Source of the DNA: Pirellulaceae bacterium
GTDB taxonomy: Bacteria > Planctomycetota > Planctomycetia > Pirellulales > Pirellulaceae
Direction: 5' to 3'
Assembly (NCBI GenBank): GCA_028289675.1
Contig: JANQOL010000798.1
Span: forward strand, 1-49,506
DNA length: 49,506 bases
Shown here: piece after piece, positions 26,578-34,432 of the stretch
Layout: every line of letters begins with the position of its first letter
How positions within the stretch are numbered: the stretch's first letter is position 1
The notes under the pieces: model-generated
Told to the model about the DNA's origin: nothing
What the model saw: only the letters and a program-made list of their open reading frames with translations
The model's database searches: none
Program-made: the position numbers and the translations under genes

Positions 26578-27018
26578 CTAATCGAGCGAGAGTGTCCCGT
26601 CGGAATCGAAATGAAAGTTATCGGAGTAGTTGACTTCCCACAGGTAGCCGTCGGGATCCGAAAAGTACCCGCTGTGGCCACCCCAAAAGACGTCCTGAGC
26701 TTCCTTGACGATGTTCCCGCCGGCCTGCTCCGCGGACTGAAGCAACGCGGCAACATCCTCTTTCTTGCGCACGGCGTGCGCAAGTGTGATCCCATTGAAT
26801 GCGGGCTTCTCGTCGGCGTCACCGGCCAGTTCCAACCCGACGTCTTCGGCAAGCTTGTCGTACGGGTAGAGGGACAAGCGTGTGCCCGACGTAGCAAACA
26901 CCACAATACCTCCATCCGGGGCCATCTTGGTAGGCAGCCCCAGTCCATCTTTGTAGAAACGGTACGACCGGGGCAAATCGGCCACGCCAAGAGTGATAAC
27001 GCTAATCCGCGGCTCCAT
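26578..27018 (-). CDS. VOC-family (glyoxalase/bleomycin resistance-like) protein
   Basis: A 146-residue protein; ATG 27018 gives the canonical start MEPRISVITLGVADLPRSYR with FYKDGLG following. Two beta-alpha-beta-beta-beta modules are visible, the second with GGHSGYFSDPDGYLWEVNY, where the final Glu is a usual metal ligand of the fold. The group includes metal-dependent lyases, dioxygenases and antibiotic-binding proteins; no substrate can be assigned. The longer frame to 27180 overlaps the neighbouring membrane protein and was rejected. It is the middle gene of a compact three-gene unit on the minus strand. Confidence 0.88.
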   Translation of the reverse strand: MEPRISVITLGVADLPRSYRFYKDGLGLPTKMAPDGGIVVFATSGTRLSLYPYDKLAEDVGLELAGDADEKPAFNGITLAHAVRKKEDVAALLQSAEQAGGNIVKEAQDVFWGGHSGYFSDPDGYLWEVNYSDNFHFDSDGTLSLD

Positions 27019-27035
27019 CGTTTGTGCCTTCCGTG

Positions 27036-27275
27036 TCAGGGGATGCGGGAGAGCGCCAAGAAGAATCCAGCTGTTTGCAGCATTGCGACCAGCCCAACAA
27101 TCACCATAGTCCACCAAGCTATACCAAATAGCAGAAAAATCTCCGCGGCAATCATTGAGACCGCAAACACGAGGTAGCACAGCAAAAGCCGCGGCAAGTG
27201 TTCTCGTTTTGTCTTTTCGACCAGGAGAGTAATGACCGGAATGGAGACAACTATGGAGTTGGCGATGCCCTCCAT
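27036..27275 (-). CDS. 79-residue membrane protein, first gene of VOC operon
   Basis: ATG 27275. Two to three hydrophobic segments (IVVSIPVITLLV, LLLCYLVFAVSMIAAEIFLL, WWTMVIVGLVAMLQTAGFFL) with a basic loop TKREHLPR between the first two. The stop is 17 bases before the VOC start. I do not recognise it; it is plausible as a real gene because of the membrane pattern and operon position. Confidence 0.65.
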   Translation of the reverse strand: MEGIANSIVVSIPVITLLVEKTKREHLPRLLLCYLVFAVSMIAAEIFLLFGIAWWTMVIVGLVAMLQTAGFFLALSRIP

Positions 27276-27317
27276 TTTCGCAAGTAGCGTGCGAGCGGAA
27301 AATGCTACAGTGACTTT

Positions 27318-27382
27318 GTTTAGCAGTCAGCCGCAGGCGTACTTGGCTTTCCCATCTGTACGCCTGCGGCTGACTGCTAAAC
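27318..27382. repeat. perfect 25-bp inverted repeat (hairpin), related to the other palindromes
   Basis: Arms 27318-27342 and 27358-27382 are exact reverse complements around a 15-base loop. Each arm contains CAGCCGCAGGCG or its complement, close to TAGCCGCAGGCG in the arrays at 10191 and 12748, while the outer part (GTTTAGCAGT) differs. It lies between the divergent VOC operon and the 27584 gene. Confidence 0.9.
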
Positions 27383-27583
27383 AGGTGTAAGCTTCAAATT
27401 TTATCGCACCGCATAACACGGGTCCAATCCATCGAGCGCCCGCTCTTCTCGGAAAGAGCTGCAGGTCCGAAAAGAATTTTCCCGGACACCATGTAACGTT
27501 TGCCGAACTTCTACGCTGCTAATGGGAGACTCGCGCCACGCAACTGGGCGCGGCTTTGCTTCTACGTAGTTTGGAGTATCAAA

Positions 27584-27898
27584 ATGAAGAACCGATTGTT
27601 GGCTTTGGCCCTGGCCTTGGGTGGCACTGTGTTCGCCATCAGTTCGTCCGCTCAAGCGCAAATCCCAGTGATACGGAACGGAGCTCCGGTCTTTCGCGCC
27701 GCTTATTTCAGTCCAAACGGCCCCCAGCCGTTTTCCACACGGCGCTCGCGGGAGTTGGCAGCCGCGCGGGCCCGAGGCGATGTTGGACGCGGTACGATTT
27801 TCGGAGGCTCGTTCAGCCGCTATCAAAACTCCGGACGCGTCTTTCAGCCGGCGCGAAGATCCGGCATTTTTTCGAGAAGAGTTGTTCGGTTCCGTTAA
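27584..27898 (+). CDS. small secreted Arg-rich protein
   Basis: A 104-residue protein from ATG 27584. The N-terminus MKNRLLALALALGGTVFAIS followed by SSAQAQ is a clean signal peptide with an AxA site. The mature part of about 80 residues is rich in Arg, Ser, Phe and Gly (FSTRRSRELAAARARGDVGR, RRSGIFSRRVVRFR) and strongly basic. No family is recognised. The longer frame from 27500 lacks support. It is convergent with the giant gene across a strong hairpin. Confidence 0.72.
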   Translation: MKNRLLALALALGGTVFAISSSAQAQIPVIRNGAPVFRAAYFSPNGPQPFSTRRSRELAAARARGDVGRGTIFGGSFSRYQNSGRVFQPARRSGIFSRRVVRFR

Positions 27899-27947
27899 GA
27901 CCGGTCGCCAGGACACTTGGCATGCACAAGCTATCAACGCATGGTCG

Positions 27948-27973
27948 CTGGAGGCGGTTGGAGCCGCCTCCAG
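27948..27973. terminator. 10-bp perfect stem between convergent genes
   Basis: CTGGAGGCGG (27948-27957) pairs with CCGCCTCCAG (27964-27973) around a 6-base loop, 50 bases after the small basic protein gene and 3 bases beyond the giant gene's stop. There is no T run on either side, so it may be a structural end rather than a classical intrinsic terminator. Confidence 0.6.
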
Positions 27974-27976
27974 TGC

Positions 27977-30900
27977 CTAGCTGGAGCTGTTTTCGAGTTC
28001 GGCCATCAGTTGATCAAGCTGTTGCTGGTAGTAACGGCGCTCAGCTTCGCTGAGGGTCTGCAGTTGTTGAGCGAAGGCTGCGGAGAGCGCTTCGACCTCT
28101 TCAATCTCAGAAATCGGTGTTTCGGATCCGGCTTCAGCCAGTGAAGCGCGCTCATTGAGATGGTTGATAATCTTCAACGCGTCGATGGGCGATACCATCG
28201 AATCGCCGTCAACGTCCATTTGCGTGCCACTCAGATGAGGAGACCCTTGGTTCAAGTGATTGATCACTTGCAGAACATCCACCGGGCTGACCACCCCGTC
28301 GCCGTTGATATCGAATTGGAAAGACTCGGCAACTGTGTTGTAAAGTGCTAAGTTCGTTCCTTCACCCTCCCCAGCCGGTCCACCATTATTGCCATTAACC
28401 AGCTCGTTGTTTCCTGGACCACCAAAGAGCAAATCGAACCCGCCACCTCCGTTCAAGTAGTCATCGCCAAGTTGACCATAGAGAATATCGTCACCTGCGT
28501 TTCCTAAGACTCGATCATTTCCTCCTCCAGCCAGAAGTTGGTCATGCCCTATGCCGCCGAGCAGACGATCGTCGCCCGCTCCGCCAAGCAGTGTATCCAG
28601 TCCGCTGCCACCGAATAGTTGATCGTTTCCGTCGCCACCATTGATGAAGTCGTTCCCTGTCCCTCCAACCAAACGGTCGCGCCCAGCGCTACCAAAAAGC
28701 CGATCACTGCCGGTGCCTCCGTGAGCGTAGTCACTGCCTGATCCGCCAAAGATGTGATCCCGCCCGGCGTCGCCGAATAGCTCGTCATTGCCGTTTCCGC
28801 CATAAAGTCGGTCATGCCCGACCCCACCATGGAGTCGGTCCTGTCCGGCACCAGCGATCAACAGATCGCGGCCTTCTTCACCCGACAAGATGTCATTGCC
28901 CGCTCCGCCGTCGAGTCGATCGTGCCCACTGCCACCAAACAACGTATCGTTGCCTCCCCCGGCCAGCACCCGATCGTTGCCACCGCCAGCGATCACCACA
29001 TCATCGCCACCACGGGTCACAATCTTGTCGTGACCGAGACCACCATCGACCACATCGTTGCCTGCTCCCGTAAAGACGATGTCGTTGCCCGCACCCGTGG
29101 CCACTTGAATAGGAATCGGCAACGACGCACTGGCGAAGATCAAATCGGACCCAGCGCCCGTATTAATGAAAATCCGGGAGATCAGTTCGCTTGAATAGCG
29201 GCCGACTTGCTCACCATTCAACCAAGCCGTCAGTTGCTCCGAGCTCGGATTCCATTGCAGCAGCACATGATCGCGTGCCGGCGTCCCCGCCAACGTCAAT
29301 ATCTGTTTGCCTGCTGCATTAGGATCAACGGCGGTTGAACTCGAAACACTGGTCACTTGTTGGCGCGCGATGACCGTCTGGCCGTTGGCATTTTCCATGG
29401 TGATGGTCGCGTCGTAGACGCCTGCGTCAGGGAACTGTTGGGTCGCCGTCACCAAGATTCCTTCCTCAGTCGATTCCAGGTTGGCCGTTACCTGTGTTCC
29501 ATCGCCCCAATCAACGGTTGCGGCCACGATGTTCGGCAGACGAAGGCGGAAGGTATACGGGTTTCCTGCAGCCACAATCTCTGGTTGCAAGTCAATTTCA
29601 CTGGGCAAGATGCTCGAGTTGTTTGGCATCAGGATCGTACCGACGGCAACATCATCCGCCAGCAAGGCTCGGTCGGGATTCGTCAACTGCACCAGAAAGA
29701 TCTCACCAGCCTCGTTGACCTGATCCGCGTTGACAGTGATCGAGATGAACTTGTCCCGCTGACCTGGTTCAAAGACCAGCGTACCTTCGGCGGCATCGAA
29801 GTCTCCAAGTGTGCTTTGCGCGGAACGGCTGACGGTGCTGTAGTCGACTGTGATTCGACGAGAGCTGGCCTCGGAAAGTCGCACCAGGAACTCGAATTGC
29901 TCCGTGCCTTCGTTGGGCTCCGCCCGAGTCACGTCACGGATCGCGAGAGAAACCGGAAACAGGTCATCCAACGGGAAGTTGTTCGAGGCGGCGCGTATCG
30001 CGCCGACAGTGAGCTGCTGTTCAAGCTCAGATGCAGTAAGCTGACGACTCTTCAACTGCGCAATGGCCGGTAGAACTTGCGTCCGTAGCACAGCCTGTGT
30101 GCGTTTCACCGCCTCAACTCGTTCTCGACCCAAGGGCTCTTCGAGCTGTGTGAGCACAAAGTTGGTTCGCGCGAGGACCTCGGCGACCGCGGATAGTTGG
30201 TCCGCTTCGATATTCGCATTCAGAAGAGACGCGGCGTCTTGCAACCAGGCCACCAGCTGCGTGGCATCTCCCAGATCAAAATGAGCTTCATCGACCGCGA
30301 GCCTGCGCGCCAGGCTCAGAAATCCCAACCGACTGACTTCCTTTGGCGAGACCGTTTCGCTAGACAGCAGCTGCACTGACGCTTGAACTACATTCGACAG
30401 AGCGACCAGCACCGTATAGCGCTCAAGGGCCCGCGCGCTGCCCGCCAGGGCGTCGAGCAACAAGCTATCCGTGTAGAGATCAGTGTCATTGGCAAGGGCG
30501 ATGCTTTTCAGGTGCAAAAATTCGATCAACCGCTCGGCCGCTCGCTCCGGTGATATCCCCGCATCGAGCGCGAGCGTAGTGGCCAGCGTCGTCAGCGGAG
30601 TTATCGAGTTCGTCCCGAAGGGCGCTGTAAACTCCAGCTCTTGGGTCAACCCCGTCCCAAGGTCCTCGCCGTCCAACGACCGCAACACGCCTTCGCTCAA
30701 GTCGATGCGACCATTGCCGTTGGTGTCAAACGTCGAGTCGACAAACACCTCACCTCGCCCAGCCGCATCGGTCACCACTAGCGGTTCGCCCTGGTCGAAT
30801 TCACCATTGCTGTTGGCGTCGAAGTAGACGACCGAACCAGCCTCTAGGCCGTTGCCTTTGAAAAACTTCGGAGCGCCCAAGACCTTGGGAGGAACTGACA

Positions 30901-33900
30901 ATTTGACTGGTGGCTTCACTTGGATGTTGGTTGGATCAATATTCAGCGATGGCGGTTCGTCTGGATCCTCTTCTGGCAGATTCTCGATGATTGGATCAAA
31001 ACGCTCTGGGACCTCGGCTTCGTCGTCAAACTCCGTCTCTTCGTTCACCGTTGGTGGGGGAATCGTGTACTCACCGCCAAACAGGGCCAGATTGTCAATG
31101 CTCCACGTTACGTTCTGAACGGTTCCTTCCAAGCCAAACAATTGCGTGCTTGGACCGGAAATGCGAAACGTGACATCCCTACCCGGAGTCAGTCGGGCGT
31201 TCTGGCGCGCGGGGAAATCAAATTTTCTTCGTACGCGCCCGAAGACTTCGCCTAAGAAGATTTCACCGGTTGCGATAACCCTCTCATAGTTATCAATGCT
31301 GTACGTAACCGTCCAGTCACCAGGGTTCAGGCCAGTTTCAATGGTCGCCACGTTCCAGAAATCGATGCCGGCCACGTTCAGACCTGTCTTGGAGCCATTG
31401 TCGTTTTCAACCAACTCGGGGACAGTCACCGTGAACTGGAAATATTGCCGCTGCACAACGGCTCCTGGCGTACCCAGCTCTGGTTCATCATTGCCAAAGC
31501 CTCCTCCAACGCCGAGGTTGTTCGCTGGATTGAGCCCTCGAATGTCCTCGTCCTCATTCCGTGATGGGTCACCTTCGGGCACGCTGGTCACCAAGTCCCA
31601 TGTTTGCGCGGAGGCAGCTCGACTGAACCCAAAATCGGAGGGCAAGCCAGATTGCTCATCGTACGCGACGGCATCTTGGGTATGCGTAACCTCCGAGACC
31701 GCATCGAGATCAAACGTCAACTCCGGTCGACTCGCATCAGGTCCAGTTTCAGGAAGGATGGCTACCACCGGACCATCTGGTTCTTCTTTTTGCTCTACAT
31801 CAAAATCGAAGAACACCACGGCGTCGGCAGGTGGGTCTGGAATCGTGTCATCGTTGACGATGGTGACACTTCCAAAGCCATCGTCGACGCGACCGATTGG
31901 TGTGTTGCCCGCTGGTTGCCGGATGTTCACAAACACCGAGAATGTTTCATCCTGTTCAACGAGCGTCTCGCCAAACACAGTCACCGGTAAGGAAACCTCT
32001 TCGGGCAGTGAGTAGAGGCTTAACCCTGTGTCGAGAATCTCATCGCCTTCGGTCAAAGTGACTGGGAAGACTTGTCGTTCCACCACCTTGAAATCAACGT
32101 CTGGCGTCGCCGAGTCGCGGTCTGGCCGGCTCATCGTCCAAAATTCTAAGAGCAACTCGGGGTCTGATCCGGACGGAAAGACCAGATCGCGTTTGTTGGT
32201 AAAGACAATCGGCACTTGAAATGTGAGTTCACCTGTTTGTCCTTCGCCGCGGGAAGCGTTGCCCACTTCAACGCGAGTGGGCTCCACTTCATCGACCACT
32301 GAGCAGGCTCCCGGAAAGAGCGGCACGTCGACAGGTTGGGCATCGTCGGCTTCTCCCTGCAATGTCAAGCATCCATGTTGATTGATCCTGGCGGTACCGG
32401 CCAGATCAAGCCCGAAGAGAGTCGCGTCCACCTCTCCTTCCAAGAATTGGAACCGCGCGTCTTCGATCAATAACCGAGCTTCCGCGCGAGCCTCCAAGAA
32501 GTCGTCGATGAGTATCACTGACGCGCTGCCGCCCACTTCCAATTTTCGTAGGCGGGACTCACTGCCGGACGTGTCGACCTCGATCCGACCATCGAAGCCG
32601 ACTTGAACGATGCCGTCGTTCGGATCGTTGTCGCCCAGATCGCCGAACAGGCTGCCTTGCACATTAACTTCAGCACTCAATTCGTTCTCCAGGACTTCGA
32701 TATCGAGTCTGCCCTGGAGTTCGATGAATCCCAAGATATCGAGGTCCGCGCTAGCGAAAAGACGGAAACCTGCCGCGATTTCAACATCGTCGGTTGGGTC
32801 GTTGTCTTCTGCGTTGTCCAACTCCTCCAACTTGGGTAGCAGTGCTCGCGCATCGGCTTGTGCGATCGTCTGCACAGTGCCAGTGCTGTTCATTCCAACG
32901 AACAACTCTCCATCCAGATCCAGTGCGTTGCCCACGTTGACGTCGATCTTTGCCTCGATGGCACCATAGAAGCCTTCGTTGCGAGCGAAGACCAGAACGC
33001 CGCCTGCGCCGGCTTCAAGAAGACCGTCAACTTTGACTTCCCCCTGCAGTTTGATTTCTACTTGATCTTCTCGGGCGGCGAATTGACCACCAACCCTGAG
33101 TTCCGCCGGAAATGGACTGTTCGGCGAATCCGGATCGACTTCAAAGGCAAATGTAACCGTGGTTTCTACCGCTGGATCCTGCTGCGCGTCTGGAGCCTTT
33201 TCGGGCTTCAACACGTCGATCAGTAATCCTGCGCGACCTAGGTCGATACGTTTCTCGTCATCGTCGGGAAACAGAATGGCCTCAGCGAGCCCGAAGACTT
33301 GCAAACGAAACTCATCGTCAGGAGAGGCGGGAGGTGGCTGAACAATAACGCCCAAGGTGGTATCGATCAACAGCGTATCTGTCGGATCCGCTGCCAACCC
33401 GATGCCAACGCCAAATGCAAACAAGAACGGAGCATCGACAAAGCTGATGGGCCCGTCACCGGCCGCAATGCTACGCGAATTCTCCTCCGCTGTATTTCGC
33501 GCGATTTGCAGAAGCGAATCGGCGTCAGGATCAATGACACTGAGGAAGCTCGCTTCGTCGGTGTTGCGTTCTTCATTCAGCAGATCCAACGGTTCTTCTG
33601 GGTTGCCGATTTCTGGCGGGTTGCGCACTGCGCGGCCTTCAAGAGACTTGATGGCCAAGCCGCTCGAACCGAGAGGAATATTGGTGTCAAAGCTGGCCGT
33701 CGCTGCGACTGGCCCCGACTCGGTGATCACCACCTCCGCGTTGATTCCCCAGTCGGAGAACTGCATGCCGCCCGCGATTGCCAGAAACCAAGATGTAGAG
33801 ACCTGTGTCGCTCCTCCCACGAGCGTCTCTTGGTACTCGAAGACGCCAAAACCGACACTCCCAGCCAGAGATACTCCGCCGCCCAGACGAACATCAACTT

Positions 33901-34432
33901 CCATCGTGATACCGGCAGTGCCATTCACGGGCTCGAAGCGGAAGGCCTCGATGAAATTGCCAGTTTCAACCCAGGCGGCGACATCAATGACACCCCCTTC
34001 AATCTCCGCGCTGCCAAACTCAAATATTTGAAGACGCCCTCCGACGAGCAATGAAAAATCGAGGGGGTTGGAGCTGAAGAAGTCTTCACCCGCTCGGAAA
34101 CTGAGCGTTTCCAACTGCAGAATCTCTGGGGGTATGCCTAGCTCGGCCGCCAGATTAACGCCTTCGCCTTCGGCCCCATCGCTGTTGCCATCACCGTTGC
34201 CGCCCGCAATGCCAAACTCAAATTCAAAGGGAGTTCCCGGCAGCGCAGCAATAGACCAGTCGTTGTTCAAGCCAAAGTTGCGTACCGTGGCTCCCAGTTC
34301 CTCCGAGATGGCCGGAATGCCGGCGGAGAGTTGACCAAAAGCCAATAGGGGCCGGTCTTCGTCGACAAAGTTCAGCTGTACTGCGGGCCCCAGCAGTCGC
34401 CGGTTGGCCGGTGAGAACCAGCAGCGCGTCAT
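27977..34432 (-). CDS. giant secreted RTX/dockerin protein, C-terminal part (continues the upstream frame after a frameshift)
   Basis: Open for 2151 residues, stop TAG 27977-27979. The first codon at 34432 is nominal: coherent protein begins about NRRLLGPAVQLNFVDEDRPL, which continues the reading frame of the upstream segment in another phase. Read in order: beta-rich repeats resembling polymorphic scaffold proteins (34400-32300); a Calx-beta-like region with EQDETFSVFVNI (about 32290-31820); an EF-hand-like stretch DTNGNGRIDLSEG (about 30840-30560); a Calx-beta region with EPGQRDKFISITVN (about 29960-29630); a PKD-like segment with TVDWGDGTQV (about 29580-29350); some two dozen RTX nonapeptides such as GGSGHDRLDGGAGNDIL (29165-28390); and a dockerin-type pair DINGDGVVSPVDVLQVINHL and DVDGDSMVSPIDALKIINHL (28320-28141). 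A calcium-binding cell-surface or secreted scaffold is inferred. Confidence 0.85.
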   Translation of the reverse strand: MTRCWFSPANRRLLGPAVQLNFVDEDRPLLAFGQLSAGIPAISEELGATVRNFGLNNDWSIAALPGTPFEFEFGIAGGNGDGNSDGAEGEGVNLAAELGIPPEILQLETLSFRAGEDFFSSNPLDFSLLVGGRLQIFEFGSAEIEGGVIDVAAWVETGNFIEAFRFEPVNGTAGITMEVDVRLGGGVSLAGSVGFGVFEYQETLVGGATQVSTSWFLAIAGGMQFSDWGINAEVVITESGPVAATASFDTNIPLGSSGLAIKSLEGRAVRNPPEIGNPEEPLDLLNEERNTDEASFLSVIDPDADSLLQIARNTAEENSRSIAAGDGPISFVDAPFLFAFGVGIGLAADPTDTLLIDTTLGVIVQPPPASPDDEFRLQVFGLAEAILFPDDDEKRIDLGRAGLLIDVLKPEKAPDAQQDPAVETTVTFAFEVDPDSPNSPFPAELRVGGQFAAREDQVEIKLQGEVKVDGLLEAGAGGVLVFARNEGFYGAIEAKIDVNVGNALDLDGELFVGMNSTGTVQTIAQADARALLPKLEELDNAEDNDPTDDVEIAAGFRLFASADLDILGFIELQGRLDIEVLENELSAEVNVQGSLFGDLGDNDPNDGIVQVGFDGRIEVDTSGSESRLRKLEVGGSASVILIDDFLEARAEARLLIEDARFQFLEGEVDATLFGLDLAGTARINQHGCLTLQGEADDAQPVDVPLFPGACSVVDEVEPTRVEVGNASRGEGQTGELTFQVPIVFTNKRDLVFPSGSDPELLLEFWTMSRPDRDSATPDVDFKVVERQVFPVTLTEGDEILDTGLSLYSLPEEVSLPVTVFGETLVEQDETFSVFVNIRQPAGNTPIGRVDDGFGSVTIVNDDTIPDPPADAVVFFDFDVEQKEEPDGPVVAILPETGPDASRPELTFDLDAVSEVTHTQDAVAYDEQSGLPSDFGFSRAASAQTWDLVTSVPEGDPSRNEDEDIRGLNPANNLGVGGGFGNDEPELGTPGAVVQRQYFQFTVTVPELVENDNGSKTGLNVAGIDFWNVATIETGLNPGDWTVTYSIDNYERVIATGEIFLGEVFGRVRRKFDFPARQNARLTPGRDVTFRISGPSTQLFGLEGTVQNVTWSIDNLALFGGEYTIPPPTVNEETEFDDEAEVPERFDPIIENLPEEDPDEPPSLNIDPTNIQVKPPVKLSVPPKVLGAPKFFKGNGLEAGSVVYFDANSNGEFDQGEPLVVTDAAGRGEVFVDSTFDTNGNGRIDLSEGVLRSLDGEDLGTGLTQELEFTAPFGTNSITPLTTLATTLALDAGISPERAAERLIEFLHLKSIALANDTDLYTDSLLLDALAGSARALERYTVLVALSNVVQASVQLLSSETVSPKEVSRLGFLSLARRLAVDEAHFDLGDATQLVAWLQDAASLLNANIEADQLSAVAEVLARTNFVLTQLEEPLGRERVEAVKRTQAVLRTQVLPAIAQLKSRQLTASELEQQLTVGAIRAASNNFPLDDLFPVSLAIRDVTRAEPNEGTEQFEFLVRLSEASSRRITVDYSTVSRSAQSTLGDFDAAEGTLVFEPGQRDKFISITVNADQVNEAGEIFLVQLTNPDRALLADDVAVGTILMPNNSSILPSEIDLQPEIVAAGNPYTFRLRLPNIVAATVDWGDGTQVTANLESTEEGILVTATQQFPDAGVYDATITMENANGQTVIARQQVTSVSSSTAVDPNAAGKQILTLAGTPARDHVLLQWNPSSEQLTAWLNGEQVGRYSSELISRIFINTGAGSDLIFASASLPIPIQVATGAGNDIVFTGAGNDVVDGGLGHDKIVTRGGDDVVIAGGGNDRVLAGGGNDTLFGGSGHDRLDGGAGNDILSGEEGRDLLIAGAGQDRLHGGVGHDRLYGGNGNDELFGDAGRDHIFGGSGSDYAHGGTGSDRLFGSAGRDRLVGGTGNDFINGGDGNDQLFGGSGLDTLLGGAGDDRLLGGIGHDQLLAGGGNDRVLGNAGDDILYGQLGDDYLNGGGGFDLLFGGPGNNELVNGNNGGPAGEGEGTNLALYNTVAESFQFDINGDGVVSPVDVLQVINHLNQGSPHLSGTQMDVDGDSMVSPIDALKIINHLNERASLAEAGSETPISEIEEVEALSAAFAQQLQTLSEAERRYYQQQLDQLMAELENSSS

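Noticed and set aside
27401..27937. 178-residue minus-strand frame over the small basic protein gene
   Set aside because: The plus-strand frame has a clear signal peptide and mature basic domain; the minus frame lacks any motif.
28390..29165. Regularly repeated bases suggesting a CRISPR array or satellite
   Set aside because: The repeats have a 27-base (9-residue) period and encode RTX nonapeptides (GGxGxDxLx) without unique spacers.
33299..34054. 251-residue plus-strand frame opposite the giant gene
   Set aside because: The minus strand encodes coherent repeats here; the plus-strand protein is Arg/Gln/Asp-rich with no fold signature. The same applies to the frames at 29357-30073 and 31296-32015.
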